Assembly: GCA_012845835.1 (NCBI GenBank)
Contig: JABAKD010000035.1
Coordinates: 764,246 to 828,245 of the forward strand
Length of the DNA: 64,000 nt
Source of the DNA: Undaria pinnatifida
Lineage: Eukaryota; Sar; Phaeophyceae; Laminariales; Alariaceae
Direction of reading: 5' to 3'
The translations under genes were made by a program, and so were the position numbers. Shown here in pieces: positions 18,159 through 32,391 of this stretch (position 1 is its first letter; each line of letters opens with the position of its first letter). The notes beneath the pieces were generated by a model, which saw nothing but the letters and a program-made list of their open reading frames with translations, did not search any database and was not told the origin of the DNA.

Positions 18159-18567
18159 TGTACTCTGCTGTACCGATGATATGATATGATACAACATGTA
18201 CTGCTGTGTGTGCATTCTTTCAGCATTTCACTTTCACGTATAAAACTCTACTCCGAGTTACTGTGCCCTGCCCGGGCGCTCCACCAGGCAGCCACAACAC
18301 GGAATCAGACATGTTAGTCCTGCAGTACGTCTACTACAGATCTCTTCAGTTATCCTTCAATCTCAATCAATCTCAATCTTGGGGCGTGGTTCGTAATTTT
18401 CAAATCAACATGAAGCAAGCCAAAACGAAAAAAACATCAGCAGCAAGCAAAATATAGCACGTGCCTGGTGCGGGCCTAAGCCCTCGCTGATGGCCCGTTG
18501 TTCGTTTCTCTTTCACTCGCACTCGCTTTGGGCATCTCCTCCTTTTGCGTGCATGCTCCGACCCCCA
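18159..18567 (+). repeat. Dispersed repeat R1, copy 2
   Basis: Match to 3669-4081 over ~410 bp in the same orientation, with mostly single-base differences plus loss of one TAC-type triplet repeat. Confidence 0.7.
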
Positions 18568-18579
18568 ACCGATGGTGCA

Positions 18580-20112
<1,533 letters not shown>

Positions 20113-20324
20113 CTATTCAGCAAAGGACGGTCGCAGGGCTGCCTCTGCGAGTCCGTCCTCTCTTTAGTTTTTCTGCAACGTTATCCGGATCTTGAGCAGG
20201 TTTATGCCCTCTCCAAAATAATCTACACTAATGCCAGAATCCCTGGGACCTGGCATGGCTGTTATCCACCTCTATATTCTGGCCTTGGCGCTCACCAATA
20301 GACATCAACCGGCTCTCACTAGTG
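20113..20324. other. Unassigned; possible upstream part of the minus-strand frame
   Basis: About 210 bp whose minus strand keeps a partly open frame before TAG. Nothing else recognised. Confidence 0.3.
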
Positions 20325-20607
20325 TGTTGATAGATCTCTGATAGTGTACACGTATCCGGCGCGGCAACGTGTGGTGATGACTCAAGACGGTGGCACAGAA
20401 CTCTCTCTTATATTATCTGGACGTCGAGCCTGACTCGGTCTCATATGGAGCAAACCTACGAGTGACAGCTTATGGCGAATCATGCCGGGAAACATCCGGC
20501 CAAACAGTCCCCTCCCACCTTGTATATGAATCCCTTACCAACATAATATATGGAACTCCTTGATATAAAATGGATGACAAACGTCATGTTCATGAGGACA
20601 ACCAACA
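20325..20607 (-). repeat. Solo Copia-X LTR
   Basis: A 283 bp copy of the LTRs at 14647-14924 and (inverted) 11516-11789, from TGTTGATAGATCT to GACAACCAACA, with no polypurine tract or internal sequence attached. The right side enters the satellite array at once. No clear target duplication. Confidence 0.75.
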
Positions 20608-23600
20608 AAATCGCGTGCTGCAATCGTGCCCCGCAGCTTGATACAAGCGTTTATACGCCGGAGGTAAATGGAACAAAAAAGTAGCAGTAGCACCAACGTT
20701 GGTAGTCAATCGTCGTGCCCGTTTCGTTCTCATGAATTGAGGTAAGATACCTTACGCCGCGATAAATTTCGGGAAGGATAAGGAATCGCGCGTGTTATGC
20801 TTCATTCGGCCTCCGCGGCTCGACATAAGCGTGCACGTCGGAGGGTTTAAATCATTGTCGGTAGGGATACATGAAGACAAAATCCCGCTACCATTGGGCG
20901 TCAATCGTCGAACTCGCCCCGTTCTCGTGGGTTGGGGCAAAACGTCCCACGCCCGCAGGGATAAGAATCGAGCACGTGCCCAGGCTCCACGGCTCGATAC
21001 AAACGTGCACGGTGAAGCTTTGACAGTAGCGTCAAGTGCGCGGGGGTAATGAAGCCATAATAACGCCAACATTGGTGGTTAATCGTCGCAGTTTATCCGT
21101 TCTATCGTGAGTTCAAGCAAACCAATCTCCTACGCCGAGATACATATCAGCAAGGGTAAGGAATCGAGCGCGTGCCATGCTGCAATCGGGCTTCGCGACT
21201 CGATACAACCGTAACGCCGGAGTTTTAACGTCATTTTCGAGTGTGTAAAGATGGATGAACAAATAATTACGATCTCATTGGTGGCCAAGCGTCGTAATGC
21301 CGTATTCGCTCCCCGTTGTCGTGAGTTACAAGCAAATAAACATCCTACACCGAGATCAATGTCGGCAAGGGTAAGGAATCGCGCGCGTGAGCGTGCAATC
21401 GAGCTCTTCGGCTCGAAGCAAGTGTATACGCCGGACGTTTGACATCATTGTCGAGTGTATAAGAATATATGAAGATAAAACGCGCTATCGTTGGTGACCA
21501 ATCGTCGTAATAAACCTGTTGCCGTGCGTTATAAGCAGAAAAAGCTCCGATGCCAAGATGTATGGCGGCGAGTTTAGAGGAATCGCGCGTGTCATGCTTC
21601 AATCGGTCTCTTCGGCCCGATACAAGCGTGCACGGCGGACGTGTAACGGTACTGCCGAATGCACCGGGATACACGAAGATGTATTATCGCCAACGTTGGT
21701 GATCAATCGTCGTAAAAACCTCCTTATCGCGACTTCAACCAGAGAAACTCTCTTTCGCCGAGATAAATGTCAGTAAGTGAAAGGAATGCGCGCGCGTGTC
21801 ATGCTGCAACCGGGCTCCGTCACTCGATACAAGCGTGCACGCCGGGGGGTTGACGTAATTTTCGAGTACACACGGATACGTGACTCAAAAACAACGCAAA
21901 AGGTTTGGCCAATTTTCGTAGTATAAGTCCTTTGTCATGAGTTATAAACAAAACAATGCCCCGACGCCGCGATAAATATCGGCAAGGATAAGGAATCGCC
22001 GTGTCTTGTTGCAATCGGGCTCCGCGACTCGATACAAGGGTACACACCGGATGTTTGATGCCATTGTCCAGTGCATAGATATACATGAGTATAAAATGCC
22101 GCCAACGTTGGTGGTCAATTATCGTACTCGCCCTGTCCTCGTGAGTTGAGAAAAAAGCTCCTATGCCACAATAAATGTCGACAAGGGTAAGGAATCGCGC
22201 GTTTTACGTTTCATTTGGGCTCCTCGGTTCGATTCAAGCGTGCACAGCGGTGGTTTGACCGTACTGTCGACTGCACGGGAACACATAAAGCCGTATTATC
22301 GCCAACGTTGGTGGTCAATCATCGTGACAACCCCGTTGTCGTGAGTTATAAAAAAGCACAGCTCCTACTCGGAGAAATGTGTCGGAACGTGTAAGGAATC
22401 GTCATGTTGCAATTGGGCTTCGAGACTCGATAGAAGCGTGCACGCCTTAGATTTGGCGTAACTGTCGAGTTCACAGCGATACATTATGGCCAACCAACCG
22501 TGGTAATAATCTTGTGGCCCTGAGCTATGAACAAAAAGCCTCCGACGCCGAGAAAAATGTCGGCAAGAATATGGCATGCCGCGCGCCATGCTGCCATCGG
22601 CCTCCGCAGCTCGATACAAGCATACACACCGGAGATTTGACGTCATGGTCGAGTGACTATCACAGCATGACGCCATTTAAACGCCAAAGGTTTTGGTCGA
22701 TCGTTGTAGTAACCTCGTCGTCGTGAGGTACCTGAAAGAAGAGAGCTCCGACGCCGAGATAAATGTCGGCAAGGGTAAGGAACCGCGCGTGTCATGCTGC
22801 AATGGGGCTCCGCGACTCGATGCAAGCGTACACGCCGAAGGTTTGAAGTCGTTGTCGAGTGTGTAGAGATACATATAGATAACGCCAATATCGGCGGGAA
22901 ATCGTCGTAATAACCCCGTTGTCGCGAGTGGGGGCCGTTCCTAACGACCATAAAAAATGACAGGAATCGTGAATAAAAAACATGACATTGTCGCGAAACG
23001 TGGTATTTGTCAGGACTTTAAATCGTGCAGGCAAGTTTCGTAAAAATTGAGATGCCAGGTGTCCTGACAAGAAAACGCGATTTTGACTATTAAAAACGTG
23101 ATGTTTCAGAACTTCAAGATGTCAGGAACCGTGACGTTTCGTCGGGGTTTGTGATTTTTGCGTTCGTTAGGAACGACCCTTATACGCAGAAAAACCTTCC
23201 ACACCGAGATAAATGTCGGTGAAGGTAATAAACCAGGAGCGTCTTGGTTCAATCCGGCTTTTCAATTCGATACAATTGTCGATGGCTGTGGTTTGACGGT
23301 ATTCTCGAGTTCACAGGAATGCACAAAGCATTACTAACGGCAACGGTGGTGGTCAATCGCCGTAATTGCCCCGTTCTCGTGACTTCAAGCAATAAAACTC
23401 CTTCGCCGAGAAAAATGTAAGCGTAAGGAATCGCGCGCGTGTCAATGTGGTGCAATCGGGCTTCGCGATTTGATACACAAGCAGGCGCGCAAGCGTGTAC
23501 GCCGGAGGGTTGATGCAACTGTCGAGTTCATAGGGACGCATGAAGCCTTAATAGCGCCAACGTTGGTCGCTAATCGTCCAATCACGTCGTTGTCGTGAGC

Positions 23601-26600
23601 TCAAGCGAAAAATAAGTCCTATGCCGGGATGAATGTCGGTAAGGGTAAGGAATCGCGCATGTCATGCTGCGATCGGCCTCCACGGCTCGATACAAGCATA
23701 CAAAGTGGAGGTTCGACGGCATTTTCGAGTGTGGAGGGATGCAGAAAGCAATAATAGCTACAGCGTTGGTGGTAAATTGTTGCAATGGTCTCCTTCTCGT
23801 GCGTTATAGGCAAAAAAATCCCCGACGCCGATATAAATGTCGGCAAGGGTAGCGAATCGCGTATGTCATTCTCCAATCGGGCTCAGCTGCTCGATACCGG
23901 CGTGCACGCGCCGGGCTGTGAAGTCCTTCTCGAGTGTACAAGGATACATGAATATATCATTACGATAATGTCGGTGTTTAATTGTCGTACTTACCCCATT
24001 CTCGCGCGCTGTAGGCAAAAATGGTCCGACGCCGAGGTAAATGTCGGCAAGGGTAAGAAATAGCGCGTGTCATGCTGCAATCGGCCTGCCGCGACTCGAT
24101 ACAAGCGTGCACGCCGGAGTTGTGAAGTTGTTCTCGAGTGTGCATGTATAAACGAAGATATACTGGCGATACCGTTAGTGGTCAATCATCGTAGTAGCCC
24201 CGTTCATGTGACTTAGAGCCAAAACGCTCCTACGCCGACATCTATGATGGCAAGGATAAAGAATCGCGCGTGCCATGCTGCAATCGGGTTCCGCGACTCG
24301 ACACAAGCGTGCACGCCGGAAGTTCGATGCCATTGTCGAGTGTGCAGGGATTGCGAAAGCCGTAATAACGGCGACATCGGATATCAGTCGTCCAAATAGC
24401 CTCGTCGTCGTGCATTAAAAGCGAAAGAAAGCTCTTATGCCGCGGTAATTGTGGGCAACAGTGAGGAATCGCGCATGTCATGCTACAATCGGGCTCCATG
24501 GGTCGATACAAGCAAACACACCGGAGGTTTAAGGTCGTTGTCGGGTGTACATCGATACATGAAACCGTAGTAACTTCAAAGTTGGTGGCCAATCGTCGAG
24601 TCGCCCCTTCTCGTGATTTATAAGCAAAAAAACTCCGACGCCAAGCTAAATGTCGTCAAGGAGAAGGAATTCAACGTGTCATGCTGCGATCGGGTTCCGC
24701 GAGTCGATGCAAGCGTACACGCCGGGGGTGTTTGACTCATTGTCGAGTGTGCAGGGATACATCAACATATAATGGCGATAACGTTGGTGGTCAATCATCG
24801 TAAACGCCCCGTTCTCGTGACTTAATGAAGAAAACGCTCCTGCGCCAAGATCAATGTCGGCAAGGCAATGAATCGCGCGCGTGTCATGCTACAATCTGTC
24901 TCCGCGACTCGATGCAAGCGTTGACGCCGCAAGTTTGAGGCGATTGTCGGGTGTGCAGGGCCACATAAAGCCGTAACGACGCCAACATTTGCGGTCAATC
25001 GTCGCAATCGCGCCGTGGTCGTGAGTTGAAGCAAGAAACCTCCTACGCCGAGATACATCTCGGCAAGGGTAAGGAATGGCTTGTTCCACGCGTCAATCGG
25101 GCTCCGCAGCTTGATACAAGTATACAAAGCGGGGGTTTGAGTTTATTCTCGTGTGCACGGGGATAAATGGCGCTGTATTACTGCCAGCGTTGGTGTCCAA
25201 TCGTCGCAAGAGCCCCGCTCTCATGACTTCAACCAAGATAAGCGCCGATACTGAGGTAAATGTCGGCAAGGGTTCGGAATCGCCGGTATTATGCTTTAAC
25301 CGGACTCTTCAGCTCGATAAAACGTGCACGGCGGTAGTTTGACCTCGCCTAGTTTGGTACCCTCGAGTGCACAAGGTTACACGAGGCAATGTCAACGCCG
25401 ACGTTCGCGGTCAATCGTCGCGGTCGCGCAGTTGTCGCTACTTCAAGCCGAAAAGGCTCATATGCCGCGAAAAATATCGGCAAGGGTAAGAACTCGCGTG
25501 CGCCATGCTGTATTCGGGCTCCGTGACTAGTGACAAGCGTTCACAGCGGGGGTTTGGCGGTATCGTCGAGAGTATAGGGACACATGGAGCCATTCAAACA
25601 CCGACGTTAGTGGTCAATCGTCATATTCGTGCCGTTGTCGTGAGTTGAGGCATAAATATCGCCTGCGCCGAGATAAATATCGGCAACGGTAGAAAATCGT
25701 GTGTGCCGTCCTGCATTCAGTCTCTTCGGCTCGATACGAGCGTGCACTCTGGGGTTTTGACGTAATTGTCGAGTCCGCAGGGATAAATGAAGCCATAATA
25801 ATAATCGCCAACATTGGCTGTCACTCGTCGGATTCGCCCTTTCTCGCGAGCAATGAGCAAAAAACGTTCAAAGGCCGAGATACATGTCTGCGTGGGTAAA
25901 GAATTTTGCGTGTGTTGTGCTGCAATCGGGCTCCTCGGCTCGATACAAGCGTGCACGACGGGGGGTTGACGCTCACGGCAAGTGCACAGGAACGCATTGG
26001 GCCTCATTTTATACTAACGCCAACATTGGTGGTCAATTGTCATAGTCGCGCCGTTATCGTGAGTTCAAGCGGAAAAAACACTGCGCCGAGACAAATACTG
26101 TACAGGAAAGGGTGAGGAATTGCGCGTGCCATACTGCATCCGGGCTCCGTGATTTAATTTAAACAAGCGTACACGGCGGAGGTTTGTAGGTACCGCCAAG
26201 TGTACAGAGACACATTATGTCATAAGGACGCCAACGTTGGTAGTCAATTGCCGTGCGCGTTCTCGTCAGTTGAGGTAAAATCTTCTACGCCGCGATATAT
26301 GTCGGCAGAGGTAAGAAATCGCGCTTGCAATCCTGCAATCGGGCTCTGCGGCTGGATGCAAGCGTGTACGGCGGGGGGTTGACGGTACTGTGCACATGTA
26401 CAGGGATACACGAAACCAAAATTACGCTAATGAATATTGTTAAGGAAACGCCCGTGCCATTTTTAAATCGGGCTCTGGGGCTCGATACCAGCGTACACGC
26501 TGGAGATTTGACGTTATTGCTGAGTGAACATCGATATATGATGCCATAATGGCGTCAGTCAATCGTCGCACCCGCGCAGTTCTCGTGAGTTCAAGCAAAG

Positions 26601-26680
26601 CTCCTACGACTTGATAAATGCTCGCGAGGGCAAGGAATTGCGTCTCAAAAATAGGGAGCCCGCTCGAGTTGCCCGAAACT
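20608..26680. repeat. ~204 bp satellite array, about 29 diverged units
   Basis: Each unit carries GATAAATGTCGGCAAGGGTA, a GGAATCGCGCGTGTCATGCTGCAATCGG-like stretch, CTCGATACAAGCGTGCACGC and CCAACGTTGGTGGTCAATCG. The CTCGATACAAG landmark recurs near 20635, 20817, 20990, 21196, 21410, 21613, 21820, 22028, 22226, 22421, 22607, 22815, 23262, 23468, 23680 and so on to 26478. Typical spacing is 195-215 bp, with one 447 bp gap explained by the MITE at 22932-23179. Units are clearly diverged. The array could be pericentromeric. No coding sequence. Confidence 0.92.
22932..23179. mobile_element. 248 bp MITE inserted in the satellite array
   Basis: Terminal inverted repeats GGGCCGTTCCTAACGACC and, at the other end inverted, GGGTCGTTCCTAACGAACG, both continuing into A-rich sequence. 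The interior is noncoding, with repeated ATGACAGGAATCGTGA-like words. It splits one satellite unit, so it arrived after the array. The ends recall PIF/Harbinger-type MITEs, but no clean TSD is seen. Confidence 0.75.
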
Positions 26681-29239
26681 TTCACCCAACGCTGAAACGG
26701 TCTCTTAAAACGTCTACCAAAACGTGTATACTCGCATACTTGTGTTTACTGTTCGACCAAAAACGTTACATAATTTGCACCTTCCGCCAATGGACGAATT
26801 GACGACAGTCACAAATATCTTGCGCTACGTAGTTTCTAGCGATAGCTGTACTTGCTGGCACCATACCTGCTGTTATCGGAGGGACCCGGACATTATGTGA
26901 TTCACAAACAAAAAACTGATCTGATGAAGACCATTATTTTCTGGTTGCCATAGCTGTAGAGCTAAATTTCCCTAGTGACCGTCGGTGTCGGTCAACTGCC
27001 AGTTTTGTTAACCAGCGATACCGCGTCGCCTATTCGATAGAAACACGGCTTATTCGGACACGATGTTTTTTTTTATTATCCGCGTCGCTCAAGCTTAAAT
27101 ACGCACTGATCAGCGTCGCCGATGTCGAGATACTACGGCCATAGCACCGGCTCCTGCCGTGGGAGACGCTTTAATGTTTCTGACAACCCTACTACCAAGT
27201 TTTCATGTCATTTTCAATGTCACCGACTCTAGTGATGGTGCTAAAACAAAAAGTAGTTCCCAGAGCTCTGAAGCCCTGGCGTGTCCGTCCCCCTTCTACT
27301 GCCGCGTGATTTAGGGACCAGCCTGATTTGTTATCTTTTCATTCCCTTGCCTCGTCCCAGATCTCTTCCGCCACGCATAACCCCCCGTCTCCCATCCGCC
27401 CCTCGCGCCACAGCGCGAGCGCCACGAGTAACGTGTGGACGCACTTGGTGAGCTCCCTGGCTTTGTTACCCGAGCAAGCTATGGCCTTGCTTGCCTGTGA
27501 AGGTCGGGAATACGTAAAACGTAAACGTCCACACAGTAACAGTTAACGCGCGCAGGCAGAGGCATAGTTTACCATTATGGTATTCGGTCGTTATATACTG
27601 CCTGGTGTATTGTACAAATGTTCCACACAAGAAAACAACCGTTTGCGACGTGCAAGCGCCGGGAACTCAGCGTAGCCGTTCTTTAATATTCTGTTTCCGA
27701 GCTGGTCGAACTTATCACATACCCGATTTGTTTCGACCCTATGAACTTCGCTTGCAATATCTCCTCCAGTGCCACGCATTTCGAATATTACTGATCCGCA
27801 CTATCAACGAAAGAAAGAGCGGGCATCCGCTAAAGAACACATTTTGTCAGCTGCAGATCTGACCAACAGCGTTGCAGCTACGACGGACGTACGACGTTGT
27901 CCAGGTTTAGAGCATACCTGGTCGTAATGTGTGTTTATAGATATTACTAGTTTTTGCATTTCTACGTTGTCCCAGAAAAACCTCATGGACGGTGGCTTGT
28001 TATCTCACCTGAAGTCGTTCAAAAGGCCCGCAAATTTCCATGATATTGTCGATTCTGATATTGGCTATACTTTGAAATATTGTTATTATCTGTTTTTGTC
28101 ACCCGCTTCAAGACGTCATTTCAGGGTCCCAGATACAGGGCCCCATCCAACCGGACGATCGAAAAGCTGAAACACTGTTGCAAGGGCCATCGTCAGGAAC
28201 CACCCGGGTATGGCATGTACCTGGTACAACTTTTCGCGTGAACATTGGAGGCGCTGACTGGTAAGGATCGATATTACGGAAGATGAACGCCCAAAGTCGA
28301 TCCTATGTTCAATGTAAGTAGTTCCTAGGCAGTGCATTAAATTTTACTATTTTATGCCTAAAAGTCAACGCCGTTGTTTCGAGTAAGATCTTGAAGTTTC
28401 CACGCATCGTACATGAGTCCCCGCCGAAACGTTCCCGTTTCTTTTTGTTTCCTTGCGCCATAGATATTGAGATCCCCACAAGCCAAGGTAGTTAGCACAA
28501 GAACAAAAACGGCCAAAACACCTGGCAAACAACAATCAACACAAAAACACACTCGGCAACGGTTTGTCGGGGGCTCATAGACCATAAATTTCAGCGTCTG
28601 ATTCGCCAAAAATGGCGTGGAGTTTGGAAGAGGAAAACACGCAGGGCGCTCAGCCTGAACAATGTTTTAGCAGCGACTACCAAGCACCAATACAGTACAT
28701 TGGGACGTCAATACTACAGCAGCGGTACCGGGCTATACTTAATACTGGCACGTTTCGGGGTTTGGGCGAGCGATGCCTGTTAATATGTTTTGGGATGTGT
28801 TTCTGCGAGCACTTACTGGGCTATACCCGGGATCTTCGAGGGCTGGTGCAGCGAGTACTAAGCTATACCTAGTTGTTTTTCGAGGTTAGACACTGCGGCT
28901 TCTGCTTTTCATGCAGAATTTTACTTTTGATGCTGTGCGTACTGAGTTCTACTATTTATTATGTGCCCCACTGTGATGGGCTATACTGTTATTAGGCATT
29001 TCAGGTCCTTAATACGGCGAATACCGGGGCACACTCCGTATTTTCGACCCCGTTCTACTGTGAGTTCTCCGACGCTACGAGTATTCTGGTACTGTACGAA
29101 GAGTATATCCAGTACCCGGTTGTTGCTGCTCTCATATTAACTCGCATAATCAAGTTCGTGGTCACAGGACAGGCTCCAGTAATTGTATAGTCTAGACTAG
29201 TGGAAGAAACTCCAGGGGAAAATAAAAGAAACCAAAAGT
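26681..29239. other. Gene-poor stretch, no feature supported
   Basis: About 2.5 kb without a recognisable coding domain, repeat or RNA. Short open frames exist but none shows a known motif. One TACCTGGTAC motif at 28207 and several GGGCTATAC words at 28728-28990. Confidence 0.4.
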
Positions 29240-29435
29240 GGTAGACTACACGTACAAAAAAAAACTAAGAATACACCCCAGCTGTGAGATCGAATATTCC
29301 GTCGAAACCCATCTTTGCAACCTGTGTGTGATACTCCGATCGCGGCTATCACTAGGTATGCGTCCTCATTAAGAATTGAGGTCGGCGACACCCCTTAGAA
29401 CTATAGTGAAGGTCAACATGATGATGTCAACCAAT
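29240..29435 (+). mobile_element. Second copy of the SINE-like repeat
   Basis: Diverged inverse of 10786-10997: CCCAGCTGTGAGATCGAATA, GTGTGTGATACTCCGATCGC and AGGTCGGCGAC are shared. It starts after an A9 run (about 29257-29266), so the poly-A lies at this end. Confidence 0.65.
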
Positions 29436-32118
29436 CTTTGCTCGGAAACTATATAGCTCGTTTTCGAAGGGGACCACATCTGACAGCTGGGGAATGCACC
29501 AGTGTAATGTGTATATCCTGTAGTCGTATGACCGGCGAGGGGAGGGGGGCGGGCATAGGGGGGATAGGTCGCATACATGAACAGGAGCTTACTGCACGCG
29601 AAATGCTAGTAAGTGATGGTGGGGGCTGCGGGGAAGGGGGGGGGGGCGTATATATCATAGCTGACACCGGTGGTACACCCGCCAAAAATATAAATGATAT
29701 CGGAAGTCACAGCGTACGTACGCATCAGGCCCGTGCCGGTAATACTTTTCAAGACTCGAAGCTGAATGAAACCGATTACACCGCATATACCGCCAAGGGA
29801 ACCAAACAACCAAACCGATCCGAGGAAAATACAATAGAATAATCAGCGCAAGGGGGGCTTCGCCACGGCGGATTGACGCCCGCCTGCGGCTCGGCGCATG
29901 CCCGTAACGGTCGAGGATGTCACATGCAAGCAGGGGCCATAGCTGCAACATGACGTACTGCCAAAGAGCGAAGAACACTAATAGTTCAGGGCAGCTGAAG
30001 AACGCCGAACACCAGGAAACACACACCCGTTTTTCGTATTTGATCGTATAGCAGCAGCAAATTACGCTACTCGTCGTATGGCGACGGCAGCATCAGCAGC
30101 AGTACAAGTATACACAGCAGCAGCCGCGCTGCTCGCACGTATACATACAACAACAGCAAGCAGCAGCATCGGCAGTACAACGGCAAACGGTACACCGTAG
30201 AAGTACAGCATACCTGGTACATACAAATCATGTGATCATCCTACGATTTGTGTACCAGCAATCAGCAGCCCGGAAACAAAGAGTCTAGTCTAGTCGGAGT
30301 GTTACTTGCGGTAAGTGGACATGCATCAGAGAACAACTCCAGTTGTGTCGATATACACCAAGCAAAAAACGTATCATGAAAAAAGGGTGAAGAAAAGGGA
30401 GATCGAGGGCGTGTCGGGGTTCGAACTCCGGCCATCAGATTCGCAGCAAACAAGAACGTAGGGGAAAGTGTATGTACAGTGTACTCGTAAAAGGAAAAGG
30501 TAAACGAAGGGCATGCTAGGATTCTTGGAGATACTTGATGATGATGGTGCCGCTACCTAGAAATATAAATACCCGTCGTACCAGCGGCTGCAACGACCCC
30601 ACAACTCTTGCGCACGTCACGTGTTATTTTGATAACAGCAGTAGCAGCATCACCAGCAGTTCGACAGACGGCAAGCAATATCCAGCCATATGCATAATAA
30701 AACATAATCGTTTTGGGTCTCGATACGTAGTCTACAGAATAACAAAAAGAGGGAAGAATAAAAGCAAGCCTAAAAGTAAGAGAATATCGGATACAGACCG
30801 AGGCTCGAACCCAATGGGAACAAAACCGTTTACATATTCTTATTACTAAAATAGACGTGGGCTCACCACGATATTCGGTTGTCGGTTCGACTAAAAACCA
30901 AAACGGAGCTACCCGTCTAGCTACTAGAATAATGGCATATCTGTGCGATGTTATGCGTACGGCTACGCGCTTGAGATTTCTGAACAGATACTTCGCCCAA
31001 AACGTGATTTAGCAGCGGCCATCACGACACGAAGCAATAATGGCTGAGGTCGCCACCGGCAGAGCCCGGAGGGGCGAGCAAAGTGAGGCACGTACTGAAA
31101 ACAGCTCGCCGATAGGTGGACCTCAGCTCGAGTTATCTCGAAGACGGCTAACACCGTGGCCTAAAGCGGACCCTGCGAATTCTTTCGTGCAACATCCGGA
31201 TAATAATCCATGTATTTATACCGTTTGATACCATATGCCGGGTACAGACTTGTGTTCGGGTGCTGCTATTTTCCAAAAAATTGTGACACTGCTTTCGCAT
31301 ATAGAACTGTTTTACAAACAGTTCCAAGCTTATACTTGCGTGCTGACAAAAAAGCTTGCTGTTTTACCTGGCAGTCATTATACAATATTTTCTGAAGGCT
31401 GGCACAGCTTCTTGGGGTATCGGCTTGGGTGTTGCCAGCAAGAGAGCTGCTGTACTTCAATTCCCCCCCAGTTTTTCAGGTCAGTGCATTGCGTAAAATG
31501 TAGGTATGAATAATAGGTACACGGTATATTTACGTGTTGGAGTTAACCTGCTGCAGGCATTTATTTTTGATATGTTCCTATGTATATCTGTTCAACATTC
31601 GGTAATCTTGGTCTGTACTGTGCATCATCACGGTCCACGCCAATAGTTACATTATTATCCTACCAATATTTCTACGGTGAACCAGGTATTTGATATTCAT
31701 GCCTCCATCTACGATATGGCTGTTGAAGCTCTACACACAAAAAGTCACATTCCATGCTTATCGGTAGTGTCTTTGCCTTTTACATCATTGCACAATATGT
31801 AATAGTCCGACCAACACGTACCATATAACATCGTTTTCTGCAGTACGCTAATTCCAGTGAATACCTAGTCATACTGCACTAAATAAATATAAACATCATT
31901 TTTGCTTCAAGCGTATGGAGACGTTTGATGTTAACATTCGGTTCCATCGGCTTTCGGTTGACCCAAAAAAACGATAATATACTGGGTTTTCTGCTAGCGT
32001 AACGCCTCCTTCTCCGGTTGTCGGATACTCGATTTTCCTGTAGGTTATCGCCTATTCTCATGATTCACATACTTAATAAGTTAATTAGTACGATGCAGAA
32101 AAGTTTGAGAACGGGTTC
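29436..32118. other. Gene-poor stretch with CAG-rich segment
   Basis: 29525-29650 is G rich. 30045-30200 is rich in CAG/CAA triplets. Two short B-box-like words (GGTTCGAACTCC near 30419, GCTCGAACCC near 30802) occur without matching A boxes. TACCTGGTAC at 30207. No gene recognised. Confidence 0.4.
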
Positions 32119-32391
32119 TGTCAAGATACGGCCTCGAAAGGCCTGTAATTATCCGAATTTGAGATCATTTGGATGGATTTCGTATCATCATAAAGTTGGC
32201 GGTTTATATTCGGGAAAGTTAGGAAGTAGATCGGAGGCACGTGCCTCCGATCTCAGAAGCTATTCCGGGCTCTGGTGGAAACGAATAAAGCTACGTCTCT
32301 ACGAAGGAAACGAAAGTGAGTACTCTCCGAGGACCTGCTCAATTGGCAGACCTGCAGGGGGCACTCTGTGTCCTCCACCCTTAATTTAACA
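32119..32391 (+). repeat. Solo LTR of the NADAR gypsy family with 4 bp target duplication
   Basis: A 273 bp copy of LTR 4180-4448, starting TGTCAAGATACGG and ending TTTAACA, flanked by GTTC on both sides (32115-32118 and 32392-32395). No internal sequence. This fixes the family's target duplication at 4 bp. Confidence 0.88.

Noticed and set aside
20608-26680. CRISPR-like array, because of regularly spaced repeats
   Set aside because: Units are ~204 bp, repeated along their whole length and diverged; there are no short constant repeats with unique spacers, and the genome is eukaryotic.
20608-26680. Many 60-116 codon frames inside the satellite
   Set aside because: Each repeats the same satellite translation in shifting frames with stops; no protein-like conservation.
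29438-29842. 134-codon frame on plus and overlapping minus frames
   Set aside because: Driven by a G-rich low-complexity stretch; no motif.
30400-30830. Two possible tRNA genes (GGTTCGAACTCC, GCTCGAACCC)
   Set aside because: B-box words only; no A box at the right distance and no cloverleaf stems could be formed.
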